Source: JANQHS01 sp965267505 (GTDB lineage Bacteria > Bacteroidota > Bacteroidia > Cytophagales > CCMP332). From it: DNA of 64,000 nucleotides. The position numbers and the translations under genes were made by a program. Positions 1 through 9,135 of this stretch are shown piece after piece (position 1 is the first letter of the stretch; every line of letters begins with the position of its first letter). Under the pieces are notes generated by a model. It was not told the DNA's origin, searched no databases, and was given only the letters and a program-made list of their open reading frames with translations. The DNA lies in assembly GCA_965267505.1 (NCBI GenBank), contig OZ254081.1:1860001-1924000 (forward strand). The letters are read 5' to 3'.

Positions 1-83
1 TCATTTTGTCCATATAATATCCTCTAATTAATATGTAATAGATAAACAAGACCATAAATTTTGGCATCAAAAAATTAATAGCT

Positions 84-1622
84 ATGAAACATTTTTTCGA
101 TTTCCATGCTCATCCGACCTCCAAGGCTTTCCTTACACATGAAGAAATGAACAGGAAGCTTAGCCCCTGGAGAAAGATAAGAGGGGGAATATTCCAAGCC
201 ATTGCTCCAATTCTCAAATCCCAAAGTAATCTCACACAGTTTAAGGAAGGAGATGTCAGATTAGCTATTTTCCCAATTGTCCCAATTGAAAAAGGCTTTT
301 CAAATTTTTGGTTGATAAATGATCTGTTGGGAGTTTTTACCGTTTTGAGCCGAGAATTCATCAACGATATTAATCGTGGGGAACATAGTTATTTTAAACT
401 TTTTATGGATGAATTCAAGTTTCTCAAAAGGCATCTTTCCAACTCCGGGACCAGAGTAAATATACTCAGATCCATAGAAGACTATGAGAAAAGCGATACT
501 GTAATCAACGGGATTATTGCAATGGAAGGCAGTCATTCTCTCATTGATCCTCAGAATAAGGGAGTAATACCCAACTTAAAAACCGTAAAAAATTCAGAGG
601 AATTTTCACTCCTTTATTTAACACTCACCCATTTGACAAAATTAAACTTTTGCAATCATGCTTATGGTGCGAAAATTACAAGCCATGATCTTTTTAAACC
701 GATCAATAGCAAAGGAATAAATTCAGTGGGAATTAATATTGCGGAAACCTGCTATGATAAGAAGTCGGGGAAAAGAATCTTAATTGATGTAAAGCACATG
801 AGCGTTTATTCCCGATTTCAATTCTACAAATGGAGGAAGGAAAATAAACACGAGCGGGTTCCAATTTTGGCTACCCATATGGGACTTACGGGATTTCCTT
901 TGGCCAACCTAGATCAAAAGATTAAAAATTTACAATACGAGCATTTTTATGCTGTTGTTGATTATCAGGAATCGCCCGGGATTCAAGGAGACCGTCGGAA
1001 ATTTAACACCGATTTTAATCCCTGGTCGATCAATCTTTATGATGAGGAAATTAAACTGATAATCGAATCAGGTGGACTCATAGGCTTGAGCCTGGATCAA
1101 AGGATATTGGGTTTTGGGAAGAATACAGATGAATACTTTGCAAAGAAGGAATTTGATGAACTTGACGATCTATTGGCCTCTTTTAAAATAAATCCCCACG
1201 CATCTGGAATAGAATCATTTCCAGGTGAAAAACATGAGGAACAGTTTTTTGATGGACCTGATGAATTTGAAGACGAAGAGTACTTTGAAAATAACAGCAA
1301 TTTGAAAGGGAGAAAAAGAAGGCACCTGAGATTTTTCTGCAACAACCTGCTCCATCTTGTCAAAGTTGGGGGCCCCAAGGCCTGGAAACATGTTTGCATA
1401 GGCTCAGACTTCGATGGCTTAATAAACCCAATAAATAACTGCAAGTCCCTTGCCGATTATCCGGATTTTGAAGAAGATCTGATTGAAGAATTAAAGATCA
1501 TGGCAAGTGAAGGACCGGGCCCCTATTATTTGAAAAATTTGAAAGCTCAGGTGAGAGATCTGATGTTTAACAATGGAATGGAATTCCTAAAGAAGAATTT
1601 CTCTAAGAAAGCCCTTACCTAG
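84..1622 (+). CDS. M19-like membrane dipeptidase / amidohydrolase-fold peptidase
   Basis: A 512-residue protein resembling the renal-dipeptidase (peptidase M19) family, zinc enzymes that cleave dipeptides. Visible metal-site motifs in the family order are HAH near the N-terminus (DFHAHPTSK), the bridging glutamate in AMEGSHS, two later histidines in DVKHMS and ATHMG, and the aspartate of GSDFDG near the C-terminus. It has no signal peptide, so it is probably cytoplasmic. It is longer than typical M19 enzymes (about 350-400) because of an acidic insert around residues 370-410. The ATG start follows an AT-rich leader. It is separated from the next cluster by about 70 bases and is probably its own transcript. 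The fold assignment is firm; the substrate is inferred. Confidence 0.8.
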   Translation: MKHFFDFHAHPTSKAFLTHEEMNRKLSPWRKIRGGIFQAIAPILKSQSNLTQFKEGDVRLAIFPIVPIEKGFSNFWLINDLLGVFTVLSREFINDINRGEHSYFKLFMDEFKFLKRHLSNSGTRVNILRSIEDYEKSDTVINGIIAMEGSHSLIDPQNKGVIPNLKTVKNSEEFSLLYLTLTHLTKLNFCNHAYGAKITSHDLFKPINSKGINSVGINIAETCYDKKSGKRILIDVKHMSVYSRFQFYKWRKENKHERVPILATHMGLTGFPLANLDQKIKNLQYEHFYAVVDYQESPGIQGDRRKFNTDFNPWSINLYDEEIKLIIESGGLIGLSLDQRILGFGKNTDEYFAKKEFDELDDLLASFKINPHASGIESFPGEKHEEQFFDGPDEFEDEEYFENNSNLKGRKRRHLRFFCNNLLHLVKVGGPKAWKHVCIGSDFDGLINPINNCKSLADYPDFEEDLIEELKIMASEGPGPYYLKNLKAQVRDLMFNNGMEFLKKNFSKKALT

Positions 1623-1695
1623 TGAATGATTAGTGAAAAATGATTGCTTTGGGTAGAACTTTTTGTAATTTACTCGTGTCTTATATGCAGCTGGT

Positions 1696-1908
1696 ATGTC
1701 AATGGCATTATTTAAATTCCTAAAGTCGTCCAAAGAAGAAGAGAAGGATGGGGAAAACCTTTCCCATATTCAGGTTGGTGATGAGGATCATTTGACCATC
1801 AATCAAAATGAGTTGTTCAAGCAGGAGAAAGTAAAGCGGATACTCAAAAAGGTTGAATCTTCTAAGGTTTTTGAGAATAAAAAAATGCCAGATGATGACA
1901 TTGACTAA
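1696..1908 (+). CDS. Small hypothetical protein
   Basis: A 70-residue, highly charged protein with no membrane segment and no family I recognise. It ends three bases before the next start and begins the packed plus-strand series that runs to 7885, so it is probably co-transcribed with it. A possible promoter lies upstream: TTTG at 1648 and, 19 bases on, TACTCGTG, a weak match to the TAnnTTTG box of this phylum. The coding reading rests on position and spacing more than on sequence similarity. Confidence 0.55.
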   Translation: MSMALFKFLKSSKEEEKDGENLSHIQVGDEDHLTINQNELFKQEKVKRILKKVESSKVFENKKMPDDDID

Positions 1909-1911
1909 GCT

Positions 1912-2637
1912 ATGCCCTGGAATCTTCTAGCCCTTCCTTTAGCCGGTGGGTATTATTTCCTTGTAAAGTCGAATTATTTCAAATTTCGAATGCGACGGGT
2001 TGAGCAGCAACGCTTGATCTTTGAAAGCGTGGTAGCTGGATTCATCGTTTTAACTGTTACCTATGTCCTACGCTTTTTGGGAGATTATCTTTTCCCAGAC
2101 CAAATAGCTTCCCTGTACTCTTTGTTGGTTCCAAAAGGCTATACTTTCCTCGGGACCTCGACCGTATCCTTGGTTGGAAGCATGCTTCTGGTTCACATTT
2201 TAAATAGATGGGTTTGGACCGATATCAAAACCTATCAGATCCAGGCAATCAAGAAGGTTGGAAGTCAATTTGAGAAAAACCTTATGATATCGGCTCTTGA
2301 AAAACACCTAATGGAATTCACACTGACTACCGGGAAGGTCTACATAGGATTCGTCTCAGATTTGCCAATACCCAGAGAGACAAAAGTAGTTTCAATATAC
2401 CCTATAATCAGTGGTTACAGAGACGAAAAAAAGAGATTGAGGCTTACCACCAGATATACCAATCTGGTTTCTGCTTTAAGCAAGGAGAATTTAGGAGAAG
2501 AAGAAAGGAATCTTAAGGAAGGGATTGATAGTGGAGAAATCAGGCTTGATATTCAAATACCATTTGAAATGCTTGTTTCGGTTTCTTTTTTCGATATCGA
2601 TGTTTACAATGTTTTTAATCCGGAAAACCCCATCTAA
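1912..2637 (+). CDS. Membrane protein with cytoplasmic C-terminal domain, unknown function
   Basis: A 241-residue protein with a hydrophobic N-terminus (first 12 residues), membrane segments at about 38-58 and 75-100, then a soluble C-terminal half. That half contains a KVYIGFV strand followed by a segment around YPIISGYRD, an arrangement I have seen in uncharacterised two-helix membrane proteins but cannot name. It starts three bases after the preceding small gene. A strong hairpin terminator (2723-2757) lies about 85 bases after the stop, so transcripts may end here in part. Function unknown. Confidence 0.7.
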   Translation: MPWNLLALPLAGGYYFLVKSNYFKFRMRRVEQQRLIFESVVAGFIVLTVTYVLRFLGDYLFPDQIASLYSLLVPKGYTFLGTSTVSLVGSMLLVHILNRWVWTDIKTYQIQAIKKVGSQFEKNLMISALEKHLMEFTLTTGKVYIGFVSDLPIPRETKVVSIYPIISGYRDEKKRLRLTTRYTNLVSALSKENLGEEERNLKEGIDSGEIRLDIQIPFEMLVSVSFFDIDVYNVFNPENPI

Positions 2638-2722
2638 TGAAAGTTAATAGTGGGAAAATCCTAAAAAAATATAATAATCATTGGAATTCCTTTAGGAATT
2701 CTCTAACTAGAAATTAGGTTGT

Positions 2723-2757
2723 GCTCCTTTTCACCTGTATGGGAAGGGGCTTTTTTT
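2723..2757 (+). terminator. Rho-independent terminator
   Basis: A 10-pair stem (2723-2732 with 2741-2750, including G-U pairs), an 8-base loop and seven T residues at 2751-2757. It sits behind the gene ending at 2637. It also overlaps the extended TTG-initiated reading of the next gene, which argues that this gene starts at the ATG at 2767. Confidence 0.75.
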
Positions 2758-2766
2758 GTATTGGCT

Positions 2767-3231
2767 ATGAAAGACAGATTTATATACTACGCAACTTGGC
2801 TCATATTCTCTTGTTTTTTGGGGATTATTGAGTATTGGCTTGAAATGCTTGTCAGTTTAATTCGATCAGGAAAACAGGGATTTGTTTTCCTCCCGGATGA
2901 TTTTTCCATTTCATTATTCTTGTTTTTTGCTTCGGGTATGGTGGCATCGGCAGCCTTTGATGTTTGGACCCATAGAATAGGCAATACCTTCGATATCACT
3001 TTTGTTCTTACCCATATAGTATTCCCTTTATGCCTTTTCGTGATTATCATCATTCTGTTCATCTCTGTTAACGGATTCGCTAAACAGGAAGAGGTAAAAG
3101 AGATTAATCCATTTCTGAGCTATTCGGTAGCAGGAGTGATCGTTCTGTCAATCATTTATGGAAGTTTTGGGGTATTCACGACTTATGACAATCGAATGAA
3201 CTCTAGAATCCCTGAAAACCCAGAGGCATGA
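2767..3231 (+). CDS. Four-helix integral membrane protein, unknown function
   Basis: A 154-residue protein with four predicted membrane segments, at about residues 6-28, 44-66, 80-102 and 120-142. I chose the ATG at 2767; a TTG start at 2719 would place coding sequence across a clear terminator hairpin. Its stop overlaps the next start (ATGA), so translation of the two is probably coupled. No family recognised. Because it follows a terminator, it is expressed either by readthrough or from a promoter inside the preceding hairpin region that I cannot see. Confidence 0.65.
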   Translation: MKDRFIYYATWLIFSCFLGIIEYWLEMLVSLIRSGKQGFVFLPDDFSISLFLFFASGMVASAAFDVWTHRIGNTFDITFVLTHIVFPLCLFVIIIILFISVNGFAKQEEVKEINPFLSYSVAGVIVLSIIYGSFGVFTTYDNRMNSRIPENPEA

Positions 3232-4025
3232 GCAACATCGGAATTTTGATAATTGTACTGATAGTAGTTGCGATTGCAATTAGTGCCTCAACCTTAATTT
3301 TCATTGGTTCTAGTGATGAGGAAGATAAGGCAAGGAGAATAAAACTAAGAATGAATCGCGCCTTCCTGATTATTGGCTTTTTGGTTTTATGTGCTACCAT
3401 CTACTTTCTTGCAGAAGGAATTTCAAGAACCAACGAAGAGCTAAAAAAGGTTCAATTGGAGAAAAGGCTTCTTCAGAAAAGGAATAATAGTTTGACCAGG
3501 AAGGTTGGACTATTGAATGACAGTTTGGGATCGGTTTATCGTGATCTTGAAACGTACAAAAGCTCTTATGATTCATTAGGGGATAAAATGGAAATTCTTC
3601 TTGGGGAAGTTCAGGTAACGGAAGATTTGGGTCAGCAGAATAAAATGCTGAAGGATAGTCTTGAAAGGATATATGATGCATACAAAAGACTTAAGAATAA
3701 TATTGAATATAGTATTGCAAAAAGGGACCGGATGTATGAAGAGATGTCTACTATTCAAGATTCTCTGGAATATGTAGCAGATAGTGTCGTTCATAAACTT
3801 CTGGAGAATCAATTGGTAATAGGTAAGCTGACCGCCGATGTAAAGGCACAGAAATATATTATCAAGGGCTTAGAAGAAGAGCGAAGAGGAGATTCTTTTA
3901 AGAAAAGTGAGAAAGCAAAGAGAAAAAGAGCATATCAGGAGGCCATAGTATTTTTCCGCAGGGCCAATTGTAATCCCAATGATAGCTATTATACCAGGGT
4001 TGTGGAAAAGCTTAATAAGCTATGA
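3228..4025 (+). CDS. Membrane-anchored coiled-coil protein
   Basis: A 265-residue protein with two N-terminal membrane segments (about 4-26 and 44-66) followed by some 150 residues of charged, leucine-spaced heptads typical of a long coiled coil. The C-terminal 45 residues are basic and form a short helical domain (AYQEAIVFFRRANCNP) that looks like a single TPR-type helix pair. ATGA overlap with the upstream gene indicates coupling. The layout suits a scaffold or spacer protein reaching from the inner membrane. Function unknown. Confidence 0.65.
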   Translation: MSNIGILIIVLIVVAIAISASTLIFIGSSDEEDKARRIKLRMNRAFLIIGFLVLCATIYFLAEGISRTNEELKKVQLEKRLLQKRNNSLTRKVGLLNDSLGSVYRDLETYKSSYDSLGDKMEILLGEVQVTEDLGQQNKMLKDSLERIYDAYKRLKNNIEYSIAKRDRMYEEMSTIQDSLEYVADSVVHKLLENQLVIGKLTADVKAQKYIIKGLEEERRGDSFKKSEKAKRKRAYQEAIVFFRRANCNPNDSYYTRVVEKLNKL

Positions 4026-4052
4026 TGTCTTTAGAGATTAAGAAAAGATAGA

Positions 4053-4682
4053 ATGCGCCTAGCCTTTTTGTTGTCAGTGATATTATTGTCTTTGTTGTCG
4101 TCTTGTAGGCCGCATAAAGACAAAGAGTTCTTGGTTACGAGAATAAGAGCAGCCTCAAAGCTGGCTACAATGGAAGTGCTCCTTTCCAAGGTTATCATTT
4201 CAGATTTAAAAGAGAATAAGTTCCTCAAGATAATACCGAGGGAAGGGGTAAGGGTTGTTTTTAGTTCTGAAGCAACCGTAAAATATGGAATAAGACTTGA
4301 TAAGATTCGAAACCAAAACATATCCGTCTGGAACGATTCAATAAGGCTTCTGCTCCCGCCCATTGAAATTTTGGAATTTGACTTTCCCCATGAGAAAGTA
4401 AAGGAAATATATCCCCTTTCGAATTTTGATGGAATACGAAATGACGAAGCTAAATTTCTGCAACTGGATGCAGTTCTGAGACTAGCAGAAGCAGATATCA
4501 GAAAGAAATTACGCTTGATGAATTTAGAGGAGGAAGCTAAACTGAAAACGATTGTTTTCCTTGAGCAATTTTTGAATAAAGCTGGTTACTACAATATCAG
4601 TATCCGGTTTCAAGATGAGAAACCAAAACAAAGCAATGAGCGGAGGGAGCCTTCGCCTAAAAAACAGGAAGATGCAATTTAG
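4053..4682 (+). CDS. DUF4230-family lipoprotein
   Basis: A 209-residue protein with a lipoprotein signal (hydrophobic core, lipobox LLSSC with Cys at residue 17). The body resembles DUF4230: a region starting with SKLATMEV, a strand-rich middle containing the DSIRLLLPP segment, and a C-terminal helix pair that ends in a short strand. Family members are membrane-anchored proteins of unknown role, common in Bacteroidota and Firmicutes. It lies 27 bases after the coiled-coil gene, and its last 11 bases overlap the next lipoprotein's start. It is probably exported and anchored at a membrane. Confidence 0.7.
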   Translation: MRLAFLLSVILLSLLSSCRPHKDKEFLVTRIRAASKLATMEVLLSKVIISDLKENKFLKIIPREGVRVVFSSEATVKYGIRLDKIRNQNISVWNDSIRLLLPPIEILEFDFPHEKVKEIYPLSNFDGIRNDEAKFLQLDAVLRLAEADIRKKLRLMNLEEEAKLKTIVFLEQFLNKAGYYNISIRFQDEKPKQSNERREPSPKKQEDAI

Positions 4683-6195
4683 GTATGCTATTTTCTCTTG
4701 CGTTTTTGCTTTGCTGCTTTTTTCATGTAAGAAAAGAGTGAAGCTGGAGGATACAGTAATAACCATTGAAGAGGTAAGGAATATTGGGCAATTGATCTCA
4801 GCCGAATTCCAGGGGGAAGTAATTTCTTCCTTATCTATAATAGAGGATTCAACTCTTGCCCTCCCTGTCTTGAAGAGATCTTATGATTCAATAAAAAGTT
4901 TTCATTCAGGGCTGGTAGCTTCTTTGGCTGGTAGGGAGAAGCTAATTGATCTCAATAAGCGAAAAACAGACCTGAGCTTTTTTTTAAGAAACAACAGAAT
5001 TGAAAAATCGGAACTGACAAAAAAGGTCGTTTACACCAGTACCTTGATCCGGAAAAACGAACTATTACTTTTTAAGCTGGATAGCCTAATTGATAGCATG
5101 AATTGGGGGAAGGAGCGAAAGGAGAAAAAGCAGGAAAGAAGAAGTTTGGCGGCGCGATTGAAAGAGGAAAAGAGGGACCTTAAAAAGTGGCAGGCAAGGC
5201 TTTCGGAACTCGAAAAGGATACCAGGAAAAATCGCAATGACAGCTTAAAGGTCATCGAAGTCTATAAAAAGGAATCTGAGAAAATCATTAAGAAAGAGAG
5301 ACAAGAGTATATTTTAAACGAAAAAAAAGGTGTGCTCGCGGCTCTTCAAAAGGCTACAAAAAAGAAAAGAAAGAAGATCTACGAGGAGATAACGGCCAGC
5401 AATGATTGGGATGCGTTCTATGGCTTGAATGAAAAGAAAATCGACAATTATCTAAAGCGTGAACGGAAGGCCTATGAGGACCTGGCCTATCTGGCCCGTG
5501 GCACCGTTCGAGCAGGATATGACCTTGAAAAAATGGATGAAAGGGGAATTTTTTCTTCCCCCTATGGCGATACCTTGTACGTCTTGGATTTCAATCCGGA
5601 GATCTTTTCCGTCAGTGTTAACCCCTGGTTCTTTTTCTCAGAGGAAGAAGCACAAAAAGAAGCCGAGGACAAGAAGCTTGACAAGGCAGAATTGGACAGA
5701 AATCTATATGGATTTCAATTGATATACAGCAATACCGATAATAAAACAGGGCTTAAGTTTAAGGATGTCCAAAATCTGAAGTCGGAATGTAAACGAAAAT
5801 TAAAAGAGGATGCCGTTCGGATGAAGATTCTAAAAAAGGCAAGAGAAAGTGCTGAAGATGTGCTGCTCAGCCTTTTTAATTTAATGACTTTGGACCCGAA
5901 TCTGGCGTTGAGAAAAGTTATCATATCGCCATCTAAGTACTTTTTTGATCAAAATGAGATCTTATTCGATAGCCTTATTGATTTTGAGGAATCAGTTTAT
6001 CTCAGGAATCTGATTCTGCAAGACTTGTCGGAGTTTGATTCTGTATCCTTCCCTCAGCAGGACCTTGCATATCAGAAATTTCATCTTGATCGGTTTGTAA
6101 ATGAATTGGCGAATAAATCAAGCATAATGAAGAATGATACTGCCTGGGCCAGACTCTTGGCAGAATACAGAGATGTGAAAATTCAGGATAATTAA
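4672..6195 (+). CDS. Coiled-coil lipoprotein, unknown function
   Basis: A 507-residue predicted lipoprotein. The ATG at 4672 gives a clean signal peptide (hydrophobic run to LLLFSC, Cys about residue 18); an upstream ATG at 4615 would add 19 polar residues in front of the signal and is rejected. Residues about 75-230 are strongly charged and helical, a long coiled coil. The remainder is mixed alpha/beta, with a segment around YGDTLYVLDFNPE that looks globular. It overlaps the DUF4230 gene by 11 bases and precedes the amidase by 11 bases. With its coiled-coil neighbour it could form an envelope-spanning complex; that is inference. Confidence 0.65.
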   Translation: MQFRYAIFSCVFALLLFSCKKRVKLEDTVITIEEVRNIGQLISAEFQGEVISSLSIIEDSTLALPVLKRSYDSIKSFHSGLVASLAGREKLIDLNKRKTDLSFFLRNNRIEKSELTKKVVYTSTLIRKNELLLFKLDSLIDSMNWGKERKEKKQERRSLAARLKEEKRDLKKWQARLSELEKDTRKNRNDSLKVIEVYKKESEKIIKKERQEYILNEKKGVLAALQKATKKKRKKIYEEITASNDWDAFYGLNEKKIDNYLKRERKAYEDLAYLARGTVRAGYDLEKMDERGIFSSPYGDTLYVLDFNPEIFSVSVNPWFFFSEEEAQKEAEDKKLDKAELDRNLYGFQLIYSNTDNKTGLKFKDVQNLKSECKRKLKEDAVRMKILKKARESAEDVLLSLFNLMTLDPNLALRKVIISPSKYFFDQNEILFDSLIDFEESVYLRNLILQDLSEFDSVSFPQQDLAYQKFHLDRFVNELANKSSIMKNDTAWARLLAEYRDVKIQDN

Positions 6196-6206
6196 ATCAT
6201 TTCAAA

Positions 6207-7073
6207 ATGATAGTAGAAAACAACATTATAAAAAAGGAATCTACCGATCCGAAGCACATTAATATCGAGGTAGATCTTGCGGAGAACTATTCGAAAAATG
6301 GTATAACAAAAAATAGCGGGCCGTTTAAAAAAAGCAGGGATACGATCGTTATCCACTATACTGGTGGCGTAAGTGCTCATGGAGCAATTGATGCCTTATA
6401 CACCTCTGACAAAGAGGTTTCTGCTCACTTTGTTATTGATGAGCAGGGTAAGGTTATTCAGCTCATGCCCTTAAATTTGGTAGGATGGCATGCGGGAGTA
6501 AGTGAATATCGGGGCAAGAAGTATTTAAATCAATACTCTATTGGAATTGAAATTGTGAACCCCGGGTATTTAAGGAAGGGTTCTGGTGAGAACTATTTTA
6601 CCTATTTCAATCGCAAAATTTCTGATCCGAGCAAGGCTGTATTGGCCAGGCATAAAGATGAAAATAGTGAAAGGTATTGGCATGCATATGAGGAAGAGCA
6701 GATTATTGCCACCGAATGGCTTTGCAAGAATTTGAGAGATAAACTGGGCATTCTATACATAGTCGGCCACGACGAAATCTCTGTTGGAAGGAAAGTTGAC
6801 CCGGGACCTTTGTTTCCCATGAAGGAATTTCGCGACGCAATATTAAATCCAAGGAAGGAAGAGCTTGTAGTCAATCAAGATGATGACCCGAAAAAGGGAT
6901 TTGTGTCAGCCAACCTATTAAACATTCGAGAATCCGGCATGTCAAATGCCAGAAAGGTTGCCTTACCCTTAAAAAAGGGTTCTGAGGTAGAAATATTGGA
7001 GGAAAGAGATGGATGGTTAAAGGTGAGGACAGGAATTGAAGGCTGGGTAAGCAAAGAATTCATTGACCGATGA
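6207..7073 (+). CDS. N-acetylmuramoyl-L-alanine amidase with SH3b domain
   Basis: A 288-residue peptidoglycan hydrolase of the Amidase_2/PGRP fold. It should cleave the bond between N-acetylmuramic acid and L-alanine. Zinc ligands are visible as His50 (IVIHYTGG), His188 (VGHDE) and Asp198 of KVDPGPLFP, with catalytic Lys196. Residues about 228-288 form a bacterial SH3 wall-binding domain (LNIRES, GWLKVRT, GWVSKEF). There is no signal peptide or lipobox, as in phage endolysins, so export must be by another route or by lysis. It is followed directly (ATGA overlap) by two small membrane proteins, which could supply that route. The enzyme assignment is firm; the role is inferred. Confidence 0.88.
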   Translation: MIVENNIIKKESTDPKHINIEVDLAENYSKNGITKNSGPFKKSRDTIVIHYTGGVSAHGAIDALYTSDKEVSAHFVIDEQGKVIQLMPLNLVGWHAGVSEYRGKKYLNQYSIGIEIVNPGYLRKGSGENYFTYFNRKISDPSKAVLARHKDENSERYWHAYEEEQIIATEWLCKNLRDKLGILYIVGHDEISVGRKVDPGPLFPMKEFRDAILNPRKEELVVNQDDDPKKGFVSANLLNIRESGMSNARKVALPLKKGSEVEILEERDGWLKVRTGIEGWVSKEFIDR

Positions 7074-7399
7074 GGACAGCCATATTCATATTGATTGTAA
7101 TTGTCCTGGTTTTGGTATTTGTGATTTTAAACCAGGAATTCCAATGGTTTGATATAGGATTTCGTGAAATCGCAATCGGTACTGCTGGAGGGCTTGGCCC
7201 GGCTGAATTTATCAGGAGCAAGCTAAATTCTTCGTCGGTTGAAAAAATCAATGCAGAGCAACAAAGGTCCTTTAGAACCTTAGAGCGAAGAGAATTCGAC
7301 CGCAGGAATCGAAAAAATCAGAGATCCTGGAAAGAGAGACAAAAAGACCTCTCAGGCTTTAAACAAGAGAATTTTGACATTGCCGAAGCAAAAGGTTAA
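7070..7399 (+). CDS. Small single-pass membrane protein
   Basis: A 109-residue protein with one N-terminal membrane helix (residues 3-22), a short glycine-rich amphipathic stretch (about 36-48), and a very basic, arginine-rich C-terminal helix. The ATGA overlap with the amidase stop suggests translational coupling. Size and topology are compatible with a spanin- or holin-like lysis accessory, but no motif proves it. No family recognised. Confidence 0.6.
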   Translation: MRTAIFILIVIVLVLVFVILNQEFQWFDIGFREIAIGTAGGLGPAEFIRSKLNSSSVEKINAEQQRSFRTLERREFDRRNRKNQRSWKERQKDLSGFKQENFDIAEAKG

Positions 7400-7402
7400 A
7401 TC

Positions 7403-7885
7403 ATGAAAAAGAAATTTATCGATCACTTTACAAATAACGAGATGCTGCTAACCAGCATCGGGATATTCCTAATACTGTTCTTTCTATTTCTAATCGGAAC
7501 ACAGGTTTTTAGGCTGCTGAACAGATTTACCTTTAATAGGGAGGTGCCCAATCCCTATAGGTCCGAGACCTTGGGTTTACCCAATGGTACACTCAGAGGA
7601 GTGCTTACTCTTTCTCTATTGGTAGTGGTTATTATTATGATCTGCATGTCCATGGTTGTGAAATCGCTACAGGGAACCTATGATCATTTGTTAAGTGCTT
7701 TTGAGGTAATGTTGGCTTTTTACTTTGGTTCCAAGATCATGTCACAGGTTGCCGAAAAGGAAAAAGAGAAGGTAGTTGAAAAAAGCCAGGCGGATGCCGA
7801 AAAGGCTCGAGCAGAATCAACCACAGTTATTGTCGATAGCTCGGAAAAGGCAGATGGCTTTTTTGTAGAAGGTTCCAGCGGCTAA
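7403..7885 (+). CDS. Two- or three-helix membrane protein, unknown function
   Basis: A 160-residue protein with membrane segments at about 14-36, 68-90 and a weaker one at 98-112 (YDHLLSAFEV to AFYFGSK), then a charged helical tail. The NGTLRG motif before the second helix and the FYFGSK motif after the third are the only striking short patterns. It starts three bases after the preceding gene and ends six bases from the stop of the convergent lipase gene. It is the last gene of the plus-strand cluster. A holin-like role beside the amidase is possible but unproven. Confidence 0.6.
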   Translation: MKKKFIDHFTNNEMLLTSIGIFLILFFLFLIGTQVFRLLNRFTFNREVPNPYRSETLGLPNGTLRGVLTLSLLVVVIIMICMSMVVKSLQGTYDHLLSAFEVMLAFYFGSKIMSQVAEKEKEKVVEKSQADAEKARAESTTVIVDSSEKADGFFVEGSSG

Positions 7886-7891
7886 AGAAGT

Positions 7892-8920
7892 TTAAGTTTC
7901 CAAGGGCGGCCACTTCTTATATTTCTTAATGTACTTTTCTATGGGGTTGCTTTTATAGCCTGATTTCTTGTAGCGATCTTTTACACTTTTGTGTACGCTC
8001 GTAGGAATGCTTTTCTGACTCGGAATTTCTCTTTTATATTTTCCTAAGAATCTCATAAATCCTTTGTATTCATCATGTTGAGTAGCCTTAGGATTCAGTT
8101 TGGAAGGGCGCAAAAATTTATCAAAGGACAATCCCTTCGCTATTGCCTCATCCATTATCCAGCTTAAGGGAATATCTGCCAGGGAGCTGCCATCTCTGTC
8201 CTCTTTATACCCTCCGCCCACATCGCTGTGGACTCCGGCAAACCATACTTGTTTTAAGTCGACGGCTTTATTGGGTTTCCAAATAGTAGGTTCGAAGTCA
8301 TCTCTTTGTTCGTCCAGGGAAAGAGCATGCCTCGCTGTAATCACATTGCTGCCCAGCTTGTTATCATAAAATCGATGTTGGTCCTTTATTAAACCAAAAA
8401 ATGAGACGGGAAGTCCCATAGCTCCTACCGTGTCCCATATTCCGATGAAGTGAACTTTATGACTATCTGGTCTTGAATATTTTTTTCTCCAGTTGATGGT
8501 GTATTTATCCATGGGGTACCTATCCGGATTTTTGTAAAGATCAAAGGCTTCCTGAATTCTATTTGATTCTTTTCCTTTTAGAATATTGCAATTATTGATT
8601 AAGCCGCAAAGACTTCTGACCGTATAAGCTCCTCTGCTAAATCCAAATAAGAAGATCTCATCCCCTTGCTCATAATTATGGACAAGAAATCTATATCCGT
8701 CCATTACGTTTTTTTCGAGCCCTGCACCAAATCCACCTCCGGATAGTTTGTTGTGGTAGGACCCTATTCCCCAATCATAAAAAACCACTTGTTCAATGCC
8801 CTCGGAGTCTCTTGGGGAGATTCCTCTTGCCAGCTTTAAAACATTGGTTGGGACATCCTCCTCAAGATTTTCTTCAGGTCTATTCCAGGTACCATCTGAG
8901 CATATAATTATTCTTTTCAT
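7892..8920 (-). CDS. DUF2235-domain lipase-like protein (Tle1-type alpha/beta hydrolase)
   Basis: A 342-residue protein of the DUF2235 family, whose characterised members include Tle1 phospholipases delivered by type VI secretion. Family hallmarks are IICSDGTWN at the N-terminus, the nucleophile elbow GFSRG with Ser95, the acid in GIWDTVG (Asp163), and the histidine of AGVHSDVGGGY (His231). It has no signal peptide. It stands alone on the minus strand, end-to-end with the amidase cluster. Many DUF2235 proteins are not effectors, and no VgrG-, PAAR- or immunity-like gene is adjacent here, so an effector role is only a possibility. Confidence 0.82.
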   Translation of the reverse strand: MKRIIICSDGTWNRPEENLEEDVPTNVLKLARGISPRDSEGIEQVVFYDWGIGSYHNKLSGGGFGAGLEKNVMDGYRFLVHNYEQGDEIFLFGFSRGAYTVRSLCGLINNCNILKGKESNRIQEAFDLYKNPDRYPMDKYTINWRKKYSRPDSHKVHFIGIWDTVGAMGLPVSFFGLIKDQHRFYDNKLGSNVITARHALSLDEQRDDFEPTIWKPNKAVDLKQVWFAGVHSDVGGGYKEDRDGSSLADIPLSWIMDEAIAKGLSFDKFLRPSKLNPKATQHDEYKGFMRFLGKYKREIPSQKSIPTSVHKSVKDRYKKSGYKSNPIEKYIKKYKKWPPLET

Positions 8921-9135
8921 GGCATTAGTTCTTCTGCTTAATTATTTGGAAAAGTCATAGAAAAAAGGCGTTTTTCATCGATTAGCGGTGTTACAAGTAC
9001 GTTTTTAGCTTCAATGAATTTGTGTTTATTGACAATCGGCATAGAATTTCTCTTCCATTCTTAAAATGCTATTGAATATAACAAAAAGAGGATTTATTTT
9101 CATTATTTCAAATGACTTTCATCAACTTTGAAGAA

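Noticed and set aside
1..13. A minus-strand ATG at position 13 leaving the window
   Set aside because: Only four codons are visible and no RBS is clear; it may be the start of a divergent gene outside the window, but cannot be supported.
2719..2766. TTG start of the four-helix membrane protein
   Set aside because: It would put coding sequence across a strong hairpin terminator (2723-2757); the ATG at 2767 gives a clean protein.
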